A stretch of DNA of 64,000 bases from assembly GCF_008831285.2 (NCBI RefSeq), contig NC_045140.1, positions 22,132,370 to 22,196,369 of the forward strand. The letters run 5' to 3'. The notes under the pieces were generated by a model. The model had not been told where the DNA came from. It made no database searches and saw only the letters and a program-made list of their open reading frames with translations. Of the stretch, positions 10,830 to 24,082 are shown piece after piece. Within the stretch, counting starts at the first letter, position 1; each line of letters opens with the position of its first letter. Made by a program: the position numbers and the translations under genes. Source of the DNA: Nymphaea colorata (lineage: Eukaryota > Streptophyta > Magnoliopsida > Nymphaeales > Nymphaeaceae).

Positions 10830-13800
10830 GAGAGAAAGAGAATGTTTCTTGCTACTCAGTTTTGACCATGTCGTTAGATTCTAAGAATATTCCAAATTAA
10901 ATTGAATTCTTCGAGACCCAAAAATTTTTGACAACGTTTAGATTGCGTAGCTTGTTCGTGACTAACTGAGCGCGCTTTAAATCAAATGATTTCGGGTTCA
11001 ACGGTATCAAACCCATTGATATTTCTCCTCCTAAGAAATTAAACACACCTTATCCAAAAATTGCACACATGATATAGTATTTATTTAATGAAACATAGTA
11101 AATATATGTATTACTTTCAATCCTATTGTGGGTTTTTTACGATAAGAATGATCTTCTAGAGCCTATTTTTAACATTCCCAAGGGGTCCAGTTCGTGTTTT
11201 AGGTTTTCTTGGTGGCTATTTTTTATTGGGTGCTCATGCAATTTTGAGCCTTGAAAGATTCAAGTCCGGACTGAGAGATTTTCTCAAGGGTTCAGCCATG
11301 ACTCCTCCTCCCTTTTCCTCCCTGGCTCCTTGGAAAGCCGCGTTTGAACTTAGTTAGTCAAGCTTGATGTAGGTCAAGTCGCCAATTACTACGTACGTCG
11401 CTTTCTTAATAATGTCCATACGTGCCTCGTGAATTCTTATCAGCATTATACGCTGATGCTTTGCACCCGTTAAGATCCCATCTCATTCTTTTACTTGAAC
11501 ATTTTGAATTAGTAATTAAGTTTTCTGATAAAATTAGTTGGCTTCTAATCATATATAACCATCCTTGCAATTACACAAAGACATGAGGGACTCTTAAATG
11601 TTTTAATTCGGGACGTTTATGACTAGATTTTCGTTGAATAATGAAATTTTCTTCCTATCGTGTTAATTTTCCACATAACAAGGATCTGCAGTAAAGTGAA
11701 ACGTTTCAATCAACTGAAGCAGGAGTAGCTGAGAAGTCACGGGTATTGAACTTGCACATCGTACAGGTAGAACCGATGTTGAAGTCATCATAGTTCTAAT
11801 CGAATTAAAATTGTGTTATATTGAAGATTACACTAACATTCCATGACTAATCTGAATTGAAAAGAATGTCCTCATGCTATCTATTGAATGCCTTTTGTTA
11901 CCTTGAATGGCGATCTTTTAATTACTATCTCCCATATCTTTTCGTCTCAAAATTACTTTAAAGCGCTTGAAAATTGAAGCACAAGAACAGATCATCAAAA
12001 TCATACCACTCATGACAATCAGGCAGCAAGAAGCAACTTTGCATTCGATATTGAAGGGCAAGTGGAAATTCATATACCTTTTGTACCTTAGTTGTCTGAG
12101 CCTCATATAGTGTTTGTATCGTCGTATTGAAACTGCATCTGTTTGACACATTATAAATTCTAGTTTTTATAACTAGGATGAGTTTTTAGCACTGGAATTT
12201 CGATCTCTGCAATGTAGTGTTTGCATCTTTGAGACTTAATCGGGTATGCTTGCGTCTGATAAATGAATTAACAATTCATTATGCCTTCATTGATCTCTCT
12301 TCCGTAATTTTTCTTTCCCTGTCGTCCTCATATGACATGACAGACTAAGGAAAATCTAGACAAAGAGAAAAGAACATAGCAATTCCTTTTCTCCAATGTC
12401 TACGTAGTGTAGGGCCAAACCTTCTTTCTCAACCATTTATAGGCGAAAACAACTTGATGTTGCAGATGCAAGGGTTTAGTGATTCAGGACTGTGCCGTGT
12501 TCAACCGCGCGCCACTGCCCGAGAGGGTCATTGGACTTGATGATATACAAGCCAAGTTCAGTTTAATTTATTTCCAACTTATTGTCATTCAGATCTGTAG
12601 TTATTCTAGAATATGTCGTAATTTCAACTTCCAGATTCTGTTCGGTTGACTTGATATTCTCTTCGAAACTAGAGACTAACGTGTCAGCTCGGACTAATTG
12701 CAGCAATTGCAAGCTAGAGAACTTAATCCCTTCTTGACGTCGATCGCCGTGCATGCCCTTGATATATGAGATAGCAAGTCCCTGTTATAGCAAGCTGTGA
12801 GATGATGAACCCATCCAATCCCGCTGGAGAATGTTTAGAATCCAGCGGTTTTTTGACGCGTTGGCTCCAGATTCGGGATAGGATCAGCTTTGCTTGGAGC
12901 TGAAGTTGAGGACATGACGGAGATGGAAGATAGAGATGGGAGGTCTGCTAATTCAACGGCATTTTTTCATGGCAATCAGTCGACAATAAATATCTCATTT
13001 TTCTTTTCGTTGGCATGTTTCCCCTTTTACGCATCTCCCTTTTATTTTTGGTGTGGATTGGTGTTTGTTTTTGTCTTCTTCTTCCACCTTATTCGGTCTT
13101 CATTTTTGCATCTTTGGCCTTTTCCTGGTTTCACTTTTACTTTTTACTATCTAGTTTCTTTTGATTCTTTGTTACATGGCTCTCAAGCCAATTTCTTTGG
13201 TCCTTTTTCTTATCGTGTCATTGTTGTTGTCTGGTCTCGCTATGTCAATATATTTGACTACCTACAGCGCCTTAACGTTAGTTTAGTTAATCAGTGTCCT
13301 CCATCTCAGATTTCTATGCATAGTCTTTCTTTCATTATTTGTAGCCTTTAGACTTTATTTATTGTCCCTTTTTTTGGTGGGTTTTTTCTTAAGGTCTTAA
13401 AGCTATGATTTATATCCTGTTGATGGCGTATTGAGGAAGAACGCAACAATAACTCCTTATGGTCGAATTTGTGGCACATCTTGTGCATAATGATATCTAC
13501 TTTGCTATTTAGCTTAAACACCGTCCATTATTTGTTGGTGTGTAACTCTCACTTTGTTTATCAACTCTTCCTCCTCCTTTACTCTGTTTTATTGCTGTCA
13601 TGCATATTTTATTGTGGTTTTGCCGCTTGTTATTGTGTCTAAAAGACTTCTTTTCTTTGAATTTTATTATTTCTATCGGCTCTGTTTATCTCTCTCATCT
13701 AGATCCTTGAACACCCATAGCCTTTACCTCAAATGTGCTTTGGCTGACGACTAATCATTATGTAAGAGCCAATTGTTGACGCACTGAAACTCTCTGGTCC

Positions 13801-14530
13801 CACGGAGATGTGACATTCTCCCGCGAAAACGTCACGGCTCCCTCACTGTGACCTCAATGCCTGCCATGGTAGACGTTGAGCAAAATGACGACCGCCTCTC
13901 CTTGATGCAAGAAAGGAAAGCTAACTAAAACAATCCATTTTTTAATCTCTTGCCCTCTCTTTCTCTCTTGCTGCTGCTCATCCGAAAGAATAGCCGGATT
14001 CGCGTAGGGGAAAGACAGAGCAAGAAATGGGAGAGAAACAGGGGAGAGATGAAGATATAGCGTGTTGTGGCAGGTCGTACGGTCTTTACGGTTCTCATAT
14101 TTATTTTGTTTCCCAGATTCTGGCAGACGATGGAGAAGTAAGAAAAGAAGAGGTCGGCGGGCAACCAAGACGGCAAGGCAAGAAAAATGCGAAGCTGCGG
14201 ACAGACGAATTGCTGGTAGACCTCTGATTTGAAGGATACGAACGTGGTTGGAGCTCGGGAACAAGGAGAAGAGCAGCCGGAGCCCTGTCTTCCGGTGGGA
14301 GGATTTGACCGCCTCAGTGACACGGCCCGCGATGCTGCCATCGCCAAACCATCCTCGGCGACGGCGATTGGAAGGAGTAGATTATTAGGGTTAGTCGGAT
14401 TTTCCTTCTATGAAGAGTTTATTACTTTAATGCAATTAAATAATGAATATTAGAATAACATGAATGGTCAGACTCCATTGATGGTTAAATTTGTTTAATT
14501 CAATTAAATCAACAGAAAATCATTTTGCAG
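10830..14530. other. Intergenic region between GLR-B and GLR-C, part 1
   Basis: AT-rich sequence with many stops in all frames. The longest plus frame (12,890-13,351) is rich in Phe, Ser and Leu from a T-rich strand and shows no recognisable domain, so it is not called. A region near 13.9-14.4 kb has overlapping frames on both strands without recognisable similarity. Confidence 0.45.
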
Positions 14531-14691
14531 AGGTTGACATTGTGCTTGCTGGGGACATGCCACTAAGTTAGGCCTACGACATTGGATAAGATCTTCAAGA
14601 GAGGATTGAGCAGCTTTCTCAGGTGGAGCATTCATTTGTGCATTTAGATTTTGAGTGTACCCATCAACCTGAGCATAACAAGAAGGTGTAA
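14531..14691 (+). pseudogene. Relic of last exon of a metal tolerance protein (cation diffusion facilitator)
   Basis: After TTTTGCAG the frame reads a C-terminal cytosolic domain typical of plant MTP proteins of the MTP8-11 type: [41 protein letters not shown]. Two in-frame stops (TAG at 14,574 and TAA at 14,592, approximately) break it, and it ends at a TAA. Intact family members export Mn2+ or other divalent metals into vesicles or the vacuole. No transmembrane exons were recognised upstream, so this is a lone decayed exon. Family assignment is from memory of the C-terminal consensus. Confidence 0.75.
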
Positions 14692-17600
14692 GCTTTCATC
14701 CAGTTTTATGACGTTTTTTTGCTATCAATGACAGTTTCGTCAGTCATGTGGCTAAATATGCGTGTCTACTTCAGGGTAGTTCTAGTTTGATGATGTGATC
14801 CTCTATTTAAAGTTTAAACTGTTAAAAATGTGATAAGTCATCATTCGTACTTGATTAATATGATGCGACCCTTACAGCACGGTTTTCTTTTTCTTCTTTT
14901 ACTCGAAAATATTGCGGTTTCGTTCTAAAATGATGAGAAGAACTTCAATTGTAATGTTTGTTGTATTTCAAGGATTTCAATTCTCAAAGCTGTAGGAAAA
15001 CTTTCTGTAGGAAAACTTTCTTATGCAATACGTCATGCATAGATCATTACTGAATGACTTGACCTGCAGAAAAAAGGGGAATTATGAAGATTTGTAGCCT
15101 CGTTAGAGGGTCCACAACTTAGTCCAGTGCTGCAAAATTTTTTCCATGCACATTTCTTTCAAGTTTTGAATATGTGAACATATGCTACTAAGATTGATTT
15201 TTCACTTCTTCTAAAGAGTTGGAATTTGCTGATAGGAGAAGGTTGCATGTATGTCTTTTCCTTGGATTCCAGTATGAAATATTTTTGTATCCAACAAAAT
15301 CAAGGACTAACTTCGACATCGTCAGTGTGGAATGGATAATCTTCCTTTCCATGCTTTTTGAGATTGTGTTATATAACCTGATTTTTGTGTCTATGTTTCT
15401 ACTGTTGTAGGTAGTTGGTTCTGACACAAATTTATCCGTTTGCTGTTGGTGCTTCCTTGCCATGGACAAACGGGTTCATTCTAGTGCATCTGAGATGCTT
15501 CAGGATATGCTTATCAACAAAAATATGCGTATGTACAAGCTTACAAGGACATTTCTTTGTATTATTATTGCTAGTGGAATGAAGTTCATAGCAGAAACTC
15601 ATAAGATGTTCCTGTTTTATGCTGTTATCTTATTGACAGGTGTTACTGCTCTGAAGGTTCATCATGTGATTATTCTAATCTCTTTCCATTCTCCCAAAGC
15701 TCCCACAGTTACTGGGTATCGAGGGGAAGATGATGATCCCTAGTAATTTTTAGTATAATTAATGTTAGCACGGAGTGCTTTATCGGACTAAGTCACCAAG
15801 TTTTTTCTTTTTGTGCTTGGGCATGTCATTTTCGAGGCATTGCTATTTCTTGTTCTCGGCAGATATATACCACTAATTGACTGTTAAATTGAGGATATCA
15901 CTTCTGCTGACGTTTGTTCCACTTCCATCCGTGAAAGGACCTCATTTTTTGGGCTGTTTGGGCGTACTTTCTCCCCCACGATTAATGGTGTGAAGATTTC
16001 TTTTCCATAAAACCATTTAAATTTCTAAAAGTTACCAACTTGTTACTTTGAAACTTGTTCACATTCTATGTGCTAGTGTTACACGTGAATATTCCACTGC
16101 TTTTTTTTTAATTTTCCTGTTTTCCTCTATGCATTGATAACTGTTCTGTTCATGCACTGTATATGTCTAATTGTGCAGGGTGTATCCTGTCATATCCAGC
16201 TATTATATTTATTGGGGTCACACCTGCTATTATAATTATTGAGGAGGTCTTGGCAGTTTAGTCTAATGAAGTTGCTAAATGTGCTAGTGTTCATCTGTGT
16301 TGATACATTGCACTGAGAAAAGAACATGGAGTAAGACTTGAGGATCGAGACTTTCCCCTAAACCTACTTTTTATTGCTTAAGAATTTGCCATAAGCCAAA
16401 AGATGTGGATAGAATTTCTTATTCAATGACCCCAACTGTGGCTGTCAAGTTGCTTATCAACCACATCTGATAGAATGATACAGGAAATTGAATATAAGGA
16501 ACTCGGTGAAAAGTTGGAATTAACTATTACAAGCAAAATTTATTAGGACAACAGCCTTAAAATAGAGATAATCTAAATAAGTTTCAGCCAGGCAACCTGA
16601 TCTACAAGTAGGAAGTGGGCTAGATATTCAGAGAAGTTGCTTGTTTACAGCCCATGATAAATTTGGCCAATCGGTGAGGACATTGTGTGGCATCTTTGAA
16701 GGATTTTAGGTAAAGATGCTTTTGAATCGCTTTCTCTTTTCTTATGGATATAATAACCTGCATAAGATTCTAGTGGTCAAACTTGTAGGTAACAATAGTT
16801 TGTTGCTAATTTTATGTGACAATGTACTCTTACGTAATTCTTCCAAGTGCTCTAGTTGAACTTTTCATATTACATTTTTTTATATTTATTATGTCTTTAA
16901 CATATGCTCCTAGAGCTTGTAATAAATGCACTACAAATTCAAAGAGACAAAGGAATAGTTAACCAATATTTATGCATCCTAGTGCTTGCAATAGATGCTC
17001 TATAGATTCAAAGAGAACAAACGAATAATGAACAAATATTATGCATCCTAGTGCTTGCTTAATGACAGCTAAAGATTGGCAGTCTGATAGTTTTGATGTC
17101 GTTCCTTTACACTTTGCAGTCCTTGTCTATATCTTCTGCAAATTTTTAAGTTTAAAACTGCTCTAATTAAATACGGATTGTGGCATTCGATCTCCCCGAT
17201 GGTCGACATCTTTCACATCGTTATCAGGTGCTTAGGCTTTTTATATGTTATACGTTTATCTTCCATTTCATTGTAATTCTTGTGCAATCGAAGTTCAAAA
17301 TTATCTTCAAGATTATCTAATGTGTTATGAAGCTGGACTGTGTGAGCTATTAGGTCTTAAGCATGTTTCTGTAACATCCAAAGGTTTGCAGTTTCTGTGG
17401 AACCAGTACTTCCCCGTAGTCATACTGGTCTCGAGATCTTGGCTTCCCTAGTCTATGGGTTTATGCTTCTTGACCGTCTGTAACCTTATATAACGAAAGG
17501 AAAAAAAGAAAAAAGAAAAACGAGGCTGTTGGACGATGACTAATCAAATGGCGTGCTTGTGTTACTTGACTACATAGTTTCAGCTGTCTCTATTTTCTAT

Positions 17601-18245
17601 TGTTGATGACGCTTCAAGGCAATTGTTGCACTTCGTGTGATTAAGTAGTGGTTTGACGATTGAAACATGGTTTATGGATTTGTGGGTGTTCATCTTTTAT
17701 TTTGAGGAGAGATAAACTCGTAGTGCAACATGAGCTTAATGTCTTAGAGATCAGTGATATGCACTATGCTTGTCACTTCTGGTGAAGCCGAACCAATTAT
17801 GCACTTATAGAATGGAAAAGTGGTGGGACTTTTAGTGGCGACCTTTTATTTTCATTAAATGACACTTTCTTATACTGGGTCTTTGCAAAATTTGCTATTG
17901 GAAAGTATGCTTGGGTGTCAAACCTTCTGAATTTTTTATAGTATGCATGAATATCTTAAGATATTGTATTACCAAAGCATCGCTATCTAAACTGGTTATT
18001 TTTAGAGTTATTCTCAGAACTTATCTAGATCCAGATTTTATACAAAGTAGGCACTAACACGAACCTGGTACATGCACCTGACTATTTATGAACAGAATGT
18101 GCAACCCGAAGTAAAAAAGCGAACTTAGATCTAGCTTCTCGCAGCCGCACCTCCACCTGCGCAGGACCGAACTAGCAGGGATTTGATTTGGCTTAGTGAT
18201 CAAGCTTCGCAATCTACTGGCTGGTTCAGACTTCAGATAAGAACT
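14692..18245. other. Intergenic region between GLR-B and GLR-C, part 2
   Basis: Mostly AT-rich. Short open stretches at 15,462-15,743 and 17,245-17,451 look more protein-like than their surroundings (for example NQYFPVVILVSRSWLP) but no family was recognised and no splice model joins them. They could be remnants of the same lost gene as the MTP-like exon or of something else. Confidence 0.35.
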
Positions 18246-21200
18246 TTAGTTGCACGCAGAGGCCTGTTTGTTTCCCGACGTCTTATCTTCACCCCGAACT
18301 TCTTCAATGTATGTTGCAATACTGCGTGGTGTCTCAGCAAGAATAATGATCTTTGTTTCTGTATCATCGATTCTATGGCCTTTCATGTTCACGGATGAAA
18401 TAGTGGCATCTACGCTATTTTCTTCGACATTCATTGTTCCTTTCCGGATTTCTGCCTCCCAGGTTACATCAGCTCTACGAATTCGTCTTCTGGAATCAAT
18501 GATGATGGACAAGAGGAAGGCAGAGAATGCACCAAATGAAACTGTTCCCGTTACGACGAATAGTCCCCAAAAGCTAGAGAGGGTTAAGACCTTGCTGGCA
18601 ACCTTTGCATCGTTTTCCAGACAAGTCTGGTTTCCGAACCATGCGTTCTCGAATTCAGTCATTCTGTCTCCCTCTGTAACATTAAGCACTGCCAGCGAAA
18701 GATCGGCAAGAAAGGGGGACCCCTTAGGAAAAGCCTAGATAAGTCGCAGAATCAGTTCGGGGACCGAATTATTTTGCAAAATGAGACTAGAAATATCAAC
18801 TTAAATCCAACCGGCCTGATCCGGTTTGTGTTGCAAGATTAACTTTTAGAGGTATATATCGGAAGAGGGGAAGAACATCTAAAATAAGTATAATCGAAAA
18901 AAAATAAAACAAAACGTTAAGTCCTACATGTACATTAATATAACAGGAAAAGAAACAAACTCGGTCATGACAAGCGGCACGGATTTCTTGTGCTGCTGAA
19001 TTGTGATTTCATCTTGTATTATATATAGGATTGAAATTGACCCGGCTTCATCAGTTTTGGAAAAAAATCATTTTTGTAATAAATGCTGAGATAAAGGGGT
19101 TCAACCCTTCAAGCCTAGTCAGTAAAACTGTATAAGGTGTTGATTCGGTTCAAATTGGCCGGTTTAAGATGGGTGTGTGCGTGTGTGTAATTTCCAAGAG
19201 AGGAGAGAGAGAGAGAGGCACTCACAAAGCCAAAACCTCCAGTTTTGTAGATAGGACCAATCATGGCGAATCCTTGGCAATACTTGGCAAGGAACAGCTT
19301 CAGATAAGGAGTCTCGTCGACGACAGCAGCAACTCCGCCATTTTTGCTGCCTTTAGCAAGGGCAGGCACATAGTCCTCGACTGTGGTGTATGGCCTGAGC
19401 TTGGATTCATCGAAATTTAGTCGCTTCAATATGCCCAGCACAAAGGATCCCTTCTGATAGCCGACGTATTCTCCATTTCTGATGAGTGTTTGGATGTCCC
19501 CGACTGTAGGTTGAAGCTTCTGAACCGTGAGTATTGAAGACAAACTGGCTGTATAACTCGAAGTCAGGATCAAAACCACGAACGACCAAACAATGACCAC
19601 AAACCGTGCTGGATTGCTTGTCAGTCTTTCCCCTGTAAGCACAGAATTACTGTAAGTTAGAAAGAAAAAGATGAAAAGATTGCATTCATTCATGGGTGGC
19701 AAAAACTAATTCCTAAAAGTCTTTCTTAGGAACCCATTTTCGTTCCTTGAAAACTTACATCCTGTATGGGTTTTCCGCTTCGAAGTGAAACTCACCAATT
19801 CATGGTACTCGTGCGTGTAGTTCATGAGAAGGTGCCTTTTAAGTGCTTCAAACTACTTGCAAGCAGACATGCACACACAAAAGAAGTGCAACTTACTATG
19901 AGCGAAGACTAACGTGGAGAAGGCAAAGTAAAAGGCCAAGCCAATATGTTGAGAGGGCTGACCCCGGAATTCGGGGTTTCTTCTGTGCTCCAACAACCAG
20001 ACCACCACTGCAATCAACAGAAAGAAAGATGCAGTCGTCAGCCAAAGACCTGTGGTGAAGGGCTTCAGGAAGACGAAAGCGCTGTATTTGTCCTCATCCT
20101 TCACAGCCACAAGCAAAGACAGCCCACTCTCCGTGTAGGGGAACGTGAAATCCACGTACTGCGATCTGTCCGCTAGAATCGTTACATCCGCCACAGCTAT
20201 GTCAAATTCCTGCAACACCGTAACATCTCTGTTATCAGTTCTATTTCATTGGCATTAGGCTTATGAGGGCAAGTTAATTTCTCTCTCTCTCTCTCTCTCT
20301 CTCTCAATTAGGGAAACGAGTAAGGATTAGTACCCCAAGAGACATGTAATGGAGAAATTCATTATAGCTGCCTGAACTTTCCCCGTGTGCTTTAGCAGAC
20401 TTGAAAGGGACGTACTCGAAAGGCAAGGCATAAGGTAGGAGCTCCAAAGCTGCTTCGAATATGTCTATGCAGTAGCCTCTCACCGTCTTCTCGCCGTCTT
20501 CCAGATTGGACTCCACATCCACGTACTCCCTGAACCGTTTCTTTACTGGAACACCAACCTTCAGTTTCTTCCCGTTGGTGGGCAAAACCCAACCTCTTGG
20601 TACCTCTGCCGTCTCGCCAGGCCATACCACCATCTTCAGATTCTTGGACAGGCTAGAATAGTTTCCATCATTCCCACCCAAAACCTGTTTGTTGGGTGTG
20701 AGTCTCCTCATCGTTGGGCTCCAAAATCCCACCACTCTTGCCCCTCTACCAATCACATTCACTATCTGGAATGGATTAGACGTCCGCTGTCCACCGTTGA
20801 GCTCAAACTGACCACTCAAACCCCTGAATTTGGTTTTCAGAATTTCTTCCAGCAGCTCGGGACCAGTCGGTGACAATGTTAATTCCATGATATTAGTGGA
20901 ATCATTTGAAGATCTTCCCAAACGATGAAAGTCGAGATTCCGTGGTATTTCTGTTTTCTCTAGTGCGGAAGCTAATGCCCACATGGTGTCGTATGCCCAC
21001 AGTCCAGAGACGCTTATTTCCCTTGGAATGTCAATCTCGGTGTACTCTACACGGAACCTCCTCTTCCATCTCACTGTGAAATTTTCCAACTCCTTCGTTT
21101 CGGGTATGTAAGTCTTCACCCCCAATACGCCTTGCAAGGAATCAAACTCCGAGGGATGCAAGATATCCAGGAGGTTTCCCATCCCCGTTGTCACGATCCA

Positions 21201-22277
21201 AGCATACCCTTTACTCATCATCCCCAGCTCGAGCGCGGAAGAGAACAGACGGGTGCCGAGGGGCGGCGCCATGTGCACAACGAAAACCCGAGTCTGCATC
21301 GTCATGAGCCTGTAGAGCTCTTCCCTTATGGACACGTCCTTGCAGTCAGTAGGAAAAAGAGATCTAGAGGCCACCTTGACGTCTGCTTCTAGAAAAGCCT
21401 CCGTCAAAGAGGGTATCATTCCGTTGCCGAACTCGCTGTCTTCGTAGATGAGCGCGGCCTCCCTCCAGTTGTAAGCTTTAACAATGTCTGAAATGGCCTT
21501 AACTTGGTACAAATCGCTCTGTACTGTTCGAACGAAGTAGGGAGCATCTGCCATGGACGGTGAAGGGCTTATTTCAGTGAAGGAAATAATGGGGATATGG
21601 GCTTTGCCTCCCAAAGCTGCCACGAGTTCCACCTCAGAAGGTGACACTGGCCCAATTATCGCCTGCACGCCGATGTTCTCCAAAAGGTCGATGGCTGGAG
21701 CAAAAATTAAATAGCGTTTGTCAAGTTCAAAATCTTCGATGAAGCTTGAAGTTTAATTTAATCTTTCAACCTTCTTGTTTCCTGCTGGTAGAGCAGAATG
21801 CGATGCCTAGCGGGTCCAGATATATATATCTTTAAGTAATTTGTTGGAGACTAAAAATTGAAAAGGAAAGGCGCATCTAATAAATGAAACTCTAATGGCT
21901 CCATGCTCTCGATTGGACACAAAAGCACAGCCCAAGATTGAGACTTGGCTACATCTGAAGCATAAAGGAAGAGAAGATCTGCATGACGATATATTACCGG
22001 CAGATGCAGCTTCAACAATATCGCCTCTCTGGTAGTCGCGCACGTGAAGCACCAACTGATTCGAGTGACTGCGGCTACGATTGGAAGAGAAATCCTCCAC
22101 GGCCATGCGTATACAGGAGTCGACCACCTTCCCTTCCAGCGTACCCAAGTCGAGGATCACTCCCACCTTCATGGGTGTCGAGAAAGGAAGGTGGCCGTTC
22201 TGCAACGGACATCCTCGTCGAGGGCACAGCAGCAGCAAGAGAAGGAGAAGAATTTGGCGGAGGTCCGCCAAGAGCAT
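18246..22277 (-). CDS. Glutamate receptor-like channel, clade II type (GLR-C), complete
   Basis: Complete five-exon gene, minus strand: 22277-21998, 21694-20334, 20209-19897, 19632-19226, 18734-18246. Total 2,850 bp, 949 aa; intron phases 1, 0, 1, 0 are identical to GLR-B. The N-terminus is a strong signal peptide with an eight-leucine run (after MLLADLRQI). The amino-terminal domain (about 38-460) includes DIVKAYNWREAALIYEDSEFG and MQTRVFVVHMAPP. S1 carries YCIDIFEAA and SQYVDFTFPYTESG, M1 is LWLTTASFFLLIAVVVWLLEHR, the pore loop ends FSTLVFAHRE, and the M3 motif is SYTASLSS (about 677-684). S2 has VVDETPYLKLFLAKYC. M4 (FWGLFVVTGTVSFGAFSAFLL) is followed by an acidic, Thr/Ser-rich cytosolic tail longer than in GLR-B. 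Same family role: amino-acid-gated cation/Ca2+ channel. It differs from GLR-B throughout, so the duplication is not recent. Confidence 0.95.
19196..19219. repeat. GA/CT tract next to splice donor of GLR-C intron 4
   Basis: On the coding strand GTGAGTGCC is followed directly by CTCTCTCTCTCTCC inside intron 4, in the same position as the tract in GLR-B. Confidence 0.8.
20281..20305. repeat. (CT)n microsatellite in GLR-C intron 2
   Basis: Pure CT run of about 12 units on the plus strand, within intron 2 about 30 bp downstream (coding sense) of the exon 2 donor at 20,333. Confidence 0.9.
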
Positions 22278-22299
22278 GATCTCGTGCTTAGGTGGGCGC

Positions 22300-23110
22300 T
22301 TTCTCCTTCCGCAGTTGCTGCGACCAAGAAGAAAGAAATAACCATCTTTCAGGTTTTATTTTTTGTGGGGAACAATAATAAAATTTTTGTGGGGAGCCAC
22401 TTGGGCCTTTTTCCACAAGCCGCGTTTGGGGTAGGAGACTCGTACTTTTCTCCATTCGGATCTGACCATGAAAATGAATTTGAATTCACCATGCCTGTTT
22501 AGCTACAAGTATAAACATCGTCTTCACAGAAACTCGGTCCGACTCTTCTCAGCTTGTCTTAGTCTTAGGTTTAGTTCGTCCATGTGCAAATAAAGGAGAA
22601 AGAAAATTAATAGTACTGAAAGATTTACTGCTATTTTACTTATTCCGTCACCCTTTTGCTCAATTATTTGAGTTTCAAATGTTTCTTGAGGGCGAAAAAA
22701 AGACTTACAGCACTGTTGTAATCTTCCAAATAATAGATCTATATTTTTTTCTGTTTCTTAGTTAATATGATTAAATGACATAAAGTAATCGGTAATTATA
22801 TTATGCTCATTTGTCTCATCACGCGGGTCCTTAGACATGCTAAATAATGATATTTTTAACAAATATGATTTTTCAACATAGGTTAACGAAAAGCCACTGT
22901 TTGTGGTGGAGAAATCTCAAATATATATAGTCCCTTCCATGCTCAAAATTCATTATGAATAGCAGCGGTTTTTCCAGGTTTACCTTTGTGGTGGCACGCG
23001 TAACTTAGGTGGATTCAGTCATGGAACAGATTCCCCGTTTCAAAAATAATGACGACACAGGCCTGAACTGAAATGTTTATGTATAGTGAAATTCTGAAAA
23101 AAAAAACCAC
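22300..23110. other. 5' flank of GLR-C, no other gene
   Basis: Upstream sequence of GLR-C. It becomes strongly AT-rich beyond 22.6 kb. No coding signal recognised and no convincing TATA box. Confidence 0.4.
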
Positions 23111-23119
23111 CCAAGAGAA

Positions 23120-23668
23120 AGGATTTTAGATCATCTTTGCCTTCTAAGATTGATTTTCTTTGAAGCAGCCAAAACAATTTCTCTTACTTTCCGGTGTTAA
23201 AATCACACTGCACAGAGAGGCAAAGTGGCAGATAATATGTCAATATTTTGGAGCTCTGTGGATTAGGTTTCTGAATCGTCTAACAAATAATATTATAACG
23301 TGGACCATTAATGCCATTGACAAGCCATTGGTTCTTAGACTTCCACTAGTCAATTACAAGCAGTCGGCTTCTCTCCTAAGACTAGAAATGCCAAAAAATT
23401 CTTTATTCAGAGTTTTTGACTTGGAACAAAGCATCTCTTCGGATACCAACTAGGTAAGCGTCCACCAATCAGACCAGAACAGAAGGTTTGGAATCCATTT
23501 TTCCCCTTCCTTTCTCATTTTCAATTCAGGAAACTCTCGTTGTTTACTGACTAAGAAATCCTGGAAGATCTCGTCTCTAGTTTTTTATCCGGCCTCTTTG
23601 AATAAAATTGAACTTAGTGATACCCATCGCGGTGGCGTCACGAAGGCCACAAGAAGTCGCGAGCAGAC
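23120..23668. repeat. Diverged direct repeat, copy 1
   Basis: Aligns in the same orientation with 26,690-27,240. Shared stretches include ATTTTAGATC, TTCTTTGAAGCAG, AACAAATAATATTATAACGT, TAGGTAAGCGTCCACC and AAATCCTGGAAGATCTCGT. The two copies differ by many substitutions and small indels. The sequence is non-coding, and no tRNA primer site or polypurine tract was seen that would make these LTRs of one element. Confidence 0.8.
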
Positions 23669-24082
23669 TGTTAGGAACAACACACAATAAACTCTCTCTT
23701 ACACTCTCAAGAGGGGGTTAGAAGCAACAAGAAAGAGACAACGATTTACGTGGTTCAGAGCAATAATATCCTACGTCCACGGTCGCACACATCTCTTGTA
23801 TTCTCTCTTTCAGAAGAACACACACAGACAGACACACACCAACAGCGGCCATCCTCTAAACATAAGGATTAGAGCAAACCCGCATTTGTATAAAATGATA
23901 TATATGCCCTTATATATAGAAAAAATTCCGTATTAGGACAAACCCGCATTAGGGCAAACCCGCATTTGGATCCGCGGTATTGCAAATGAGTGTTCAGTAT
24001 GGATCAAATTTCATACACCAACACGGACCAAGCAGCAATCAGATAGCGATCCAAAGACAACTTCGTATGAAGAATTTGGCCC
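23669..24082. mobile_element. LTR-like insertion (solo LTR or fragment) with 15 bp direct repeats
   Basis: The insertion begins TGTTAGGAAC and contains a segment common in plant Copia LTRs (GATTTACGTGGTTCAG, CCTACGTCCACGG). A tandem motif (AAACCCGCATT) occurs near 23.88-23.97 kb. It is bounded by a 15 bp perfect direct repeat AAGTCGCGAGCAGAC (23,654-23,668 and 24,083-24,097). The repeat is longer than the 5 bp expected for an LTR retroelement, so the exact right end and mechanism are uncertain. It interrupts copy 1 of the direct repeat, since sequence after 24,097 resumes the alignment with copy 2. Confidence 0.6.

Noticed and set aside
12890..13351. 153-codon plus frame as a membrane protein gene
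   Set aside because: Its hydrophobicity follows from T-rich DNA (Phe, Leu, Ser); no domain, no splice context, no conserved motif.
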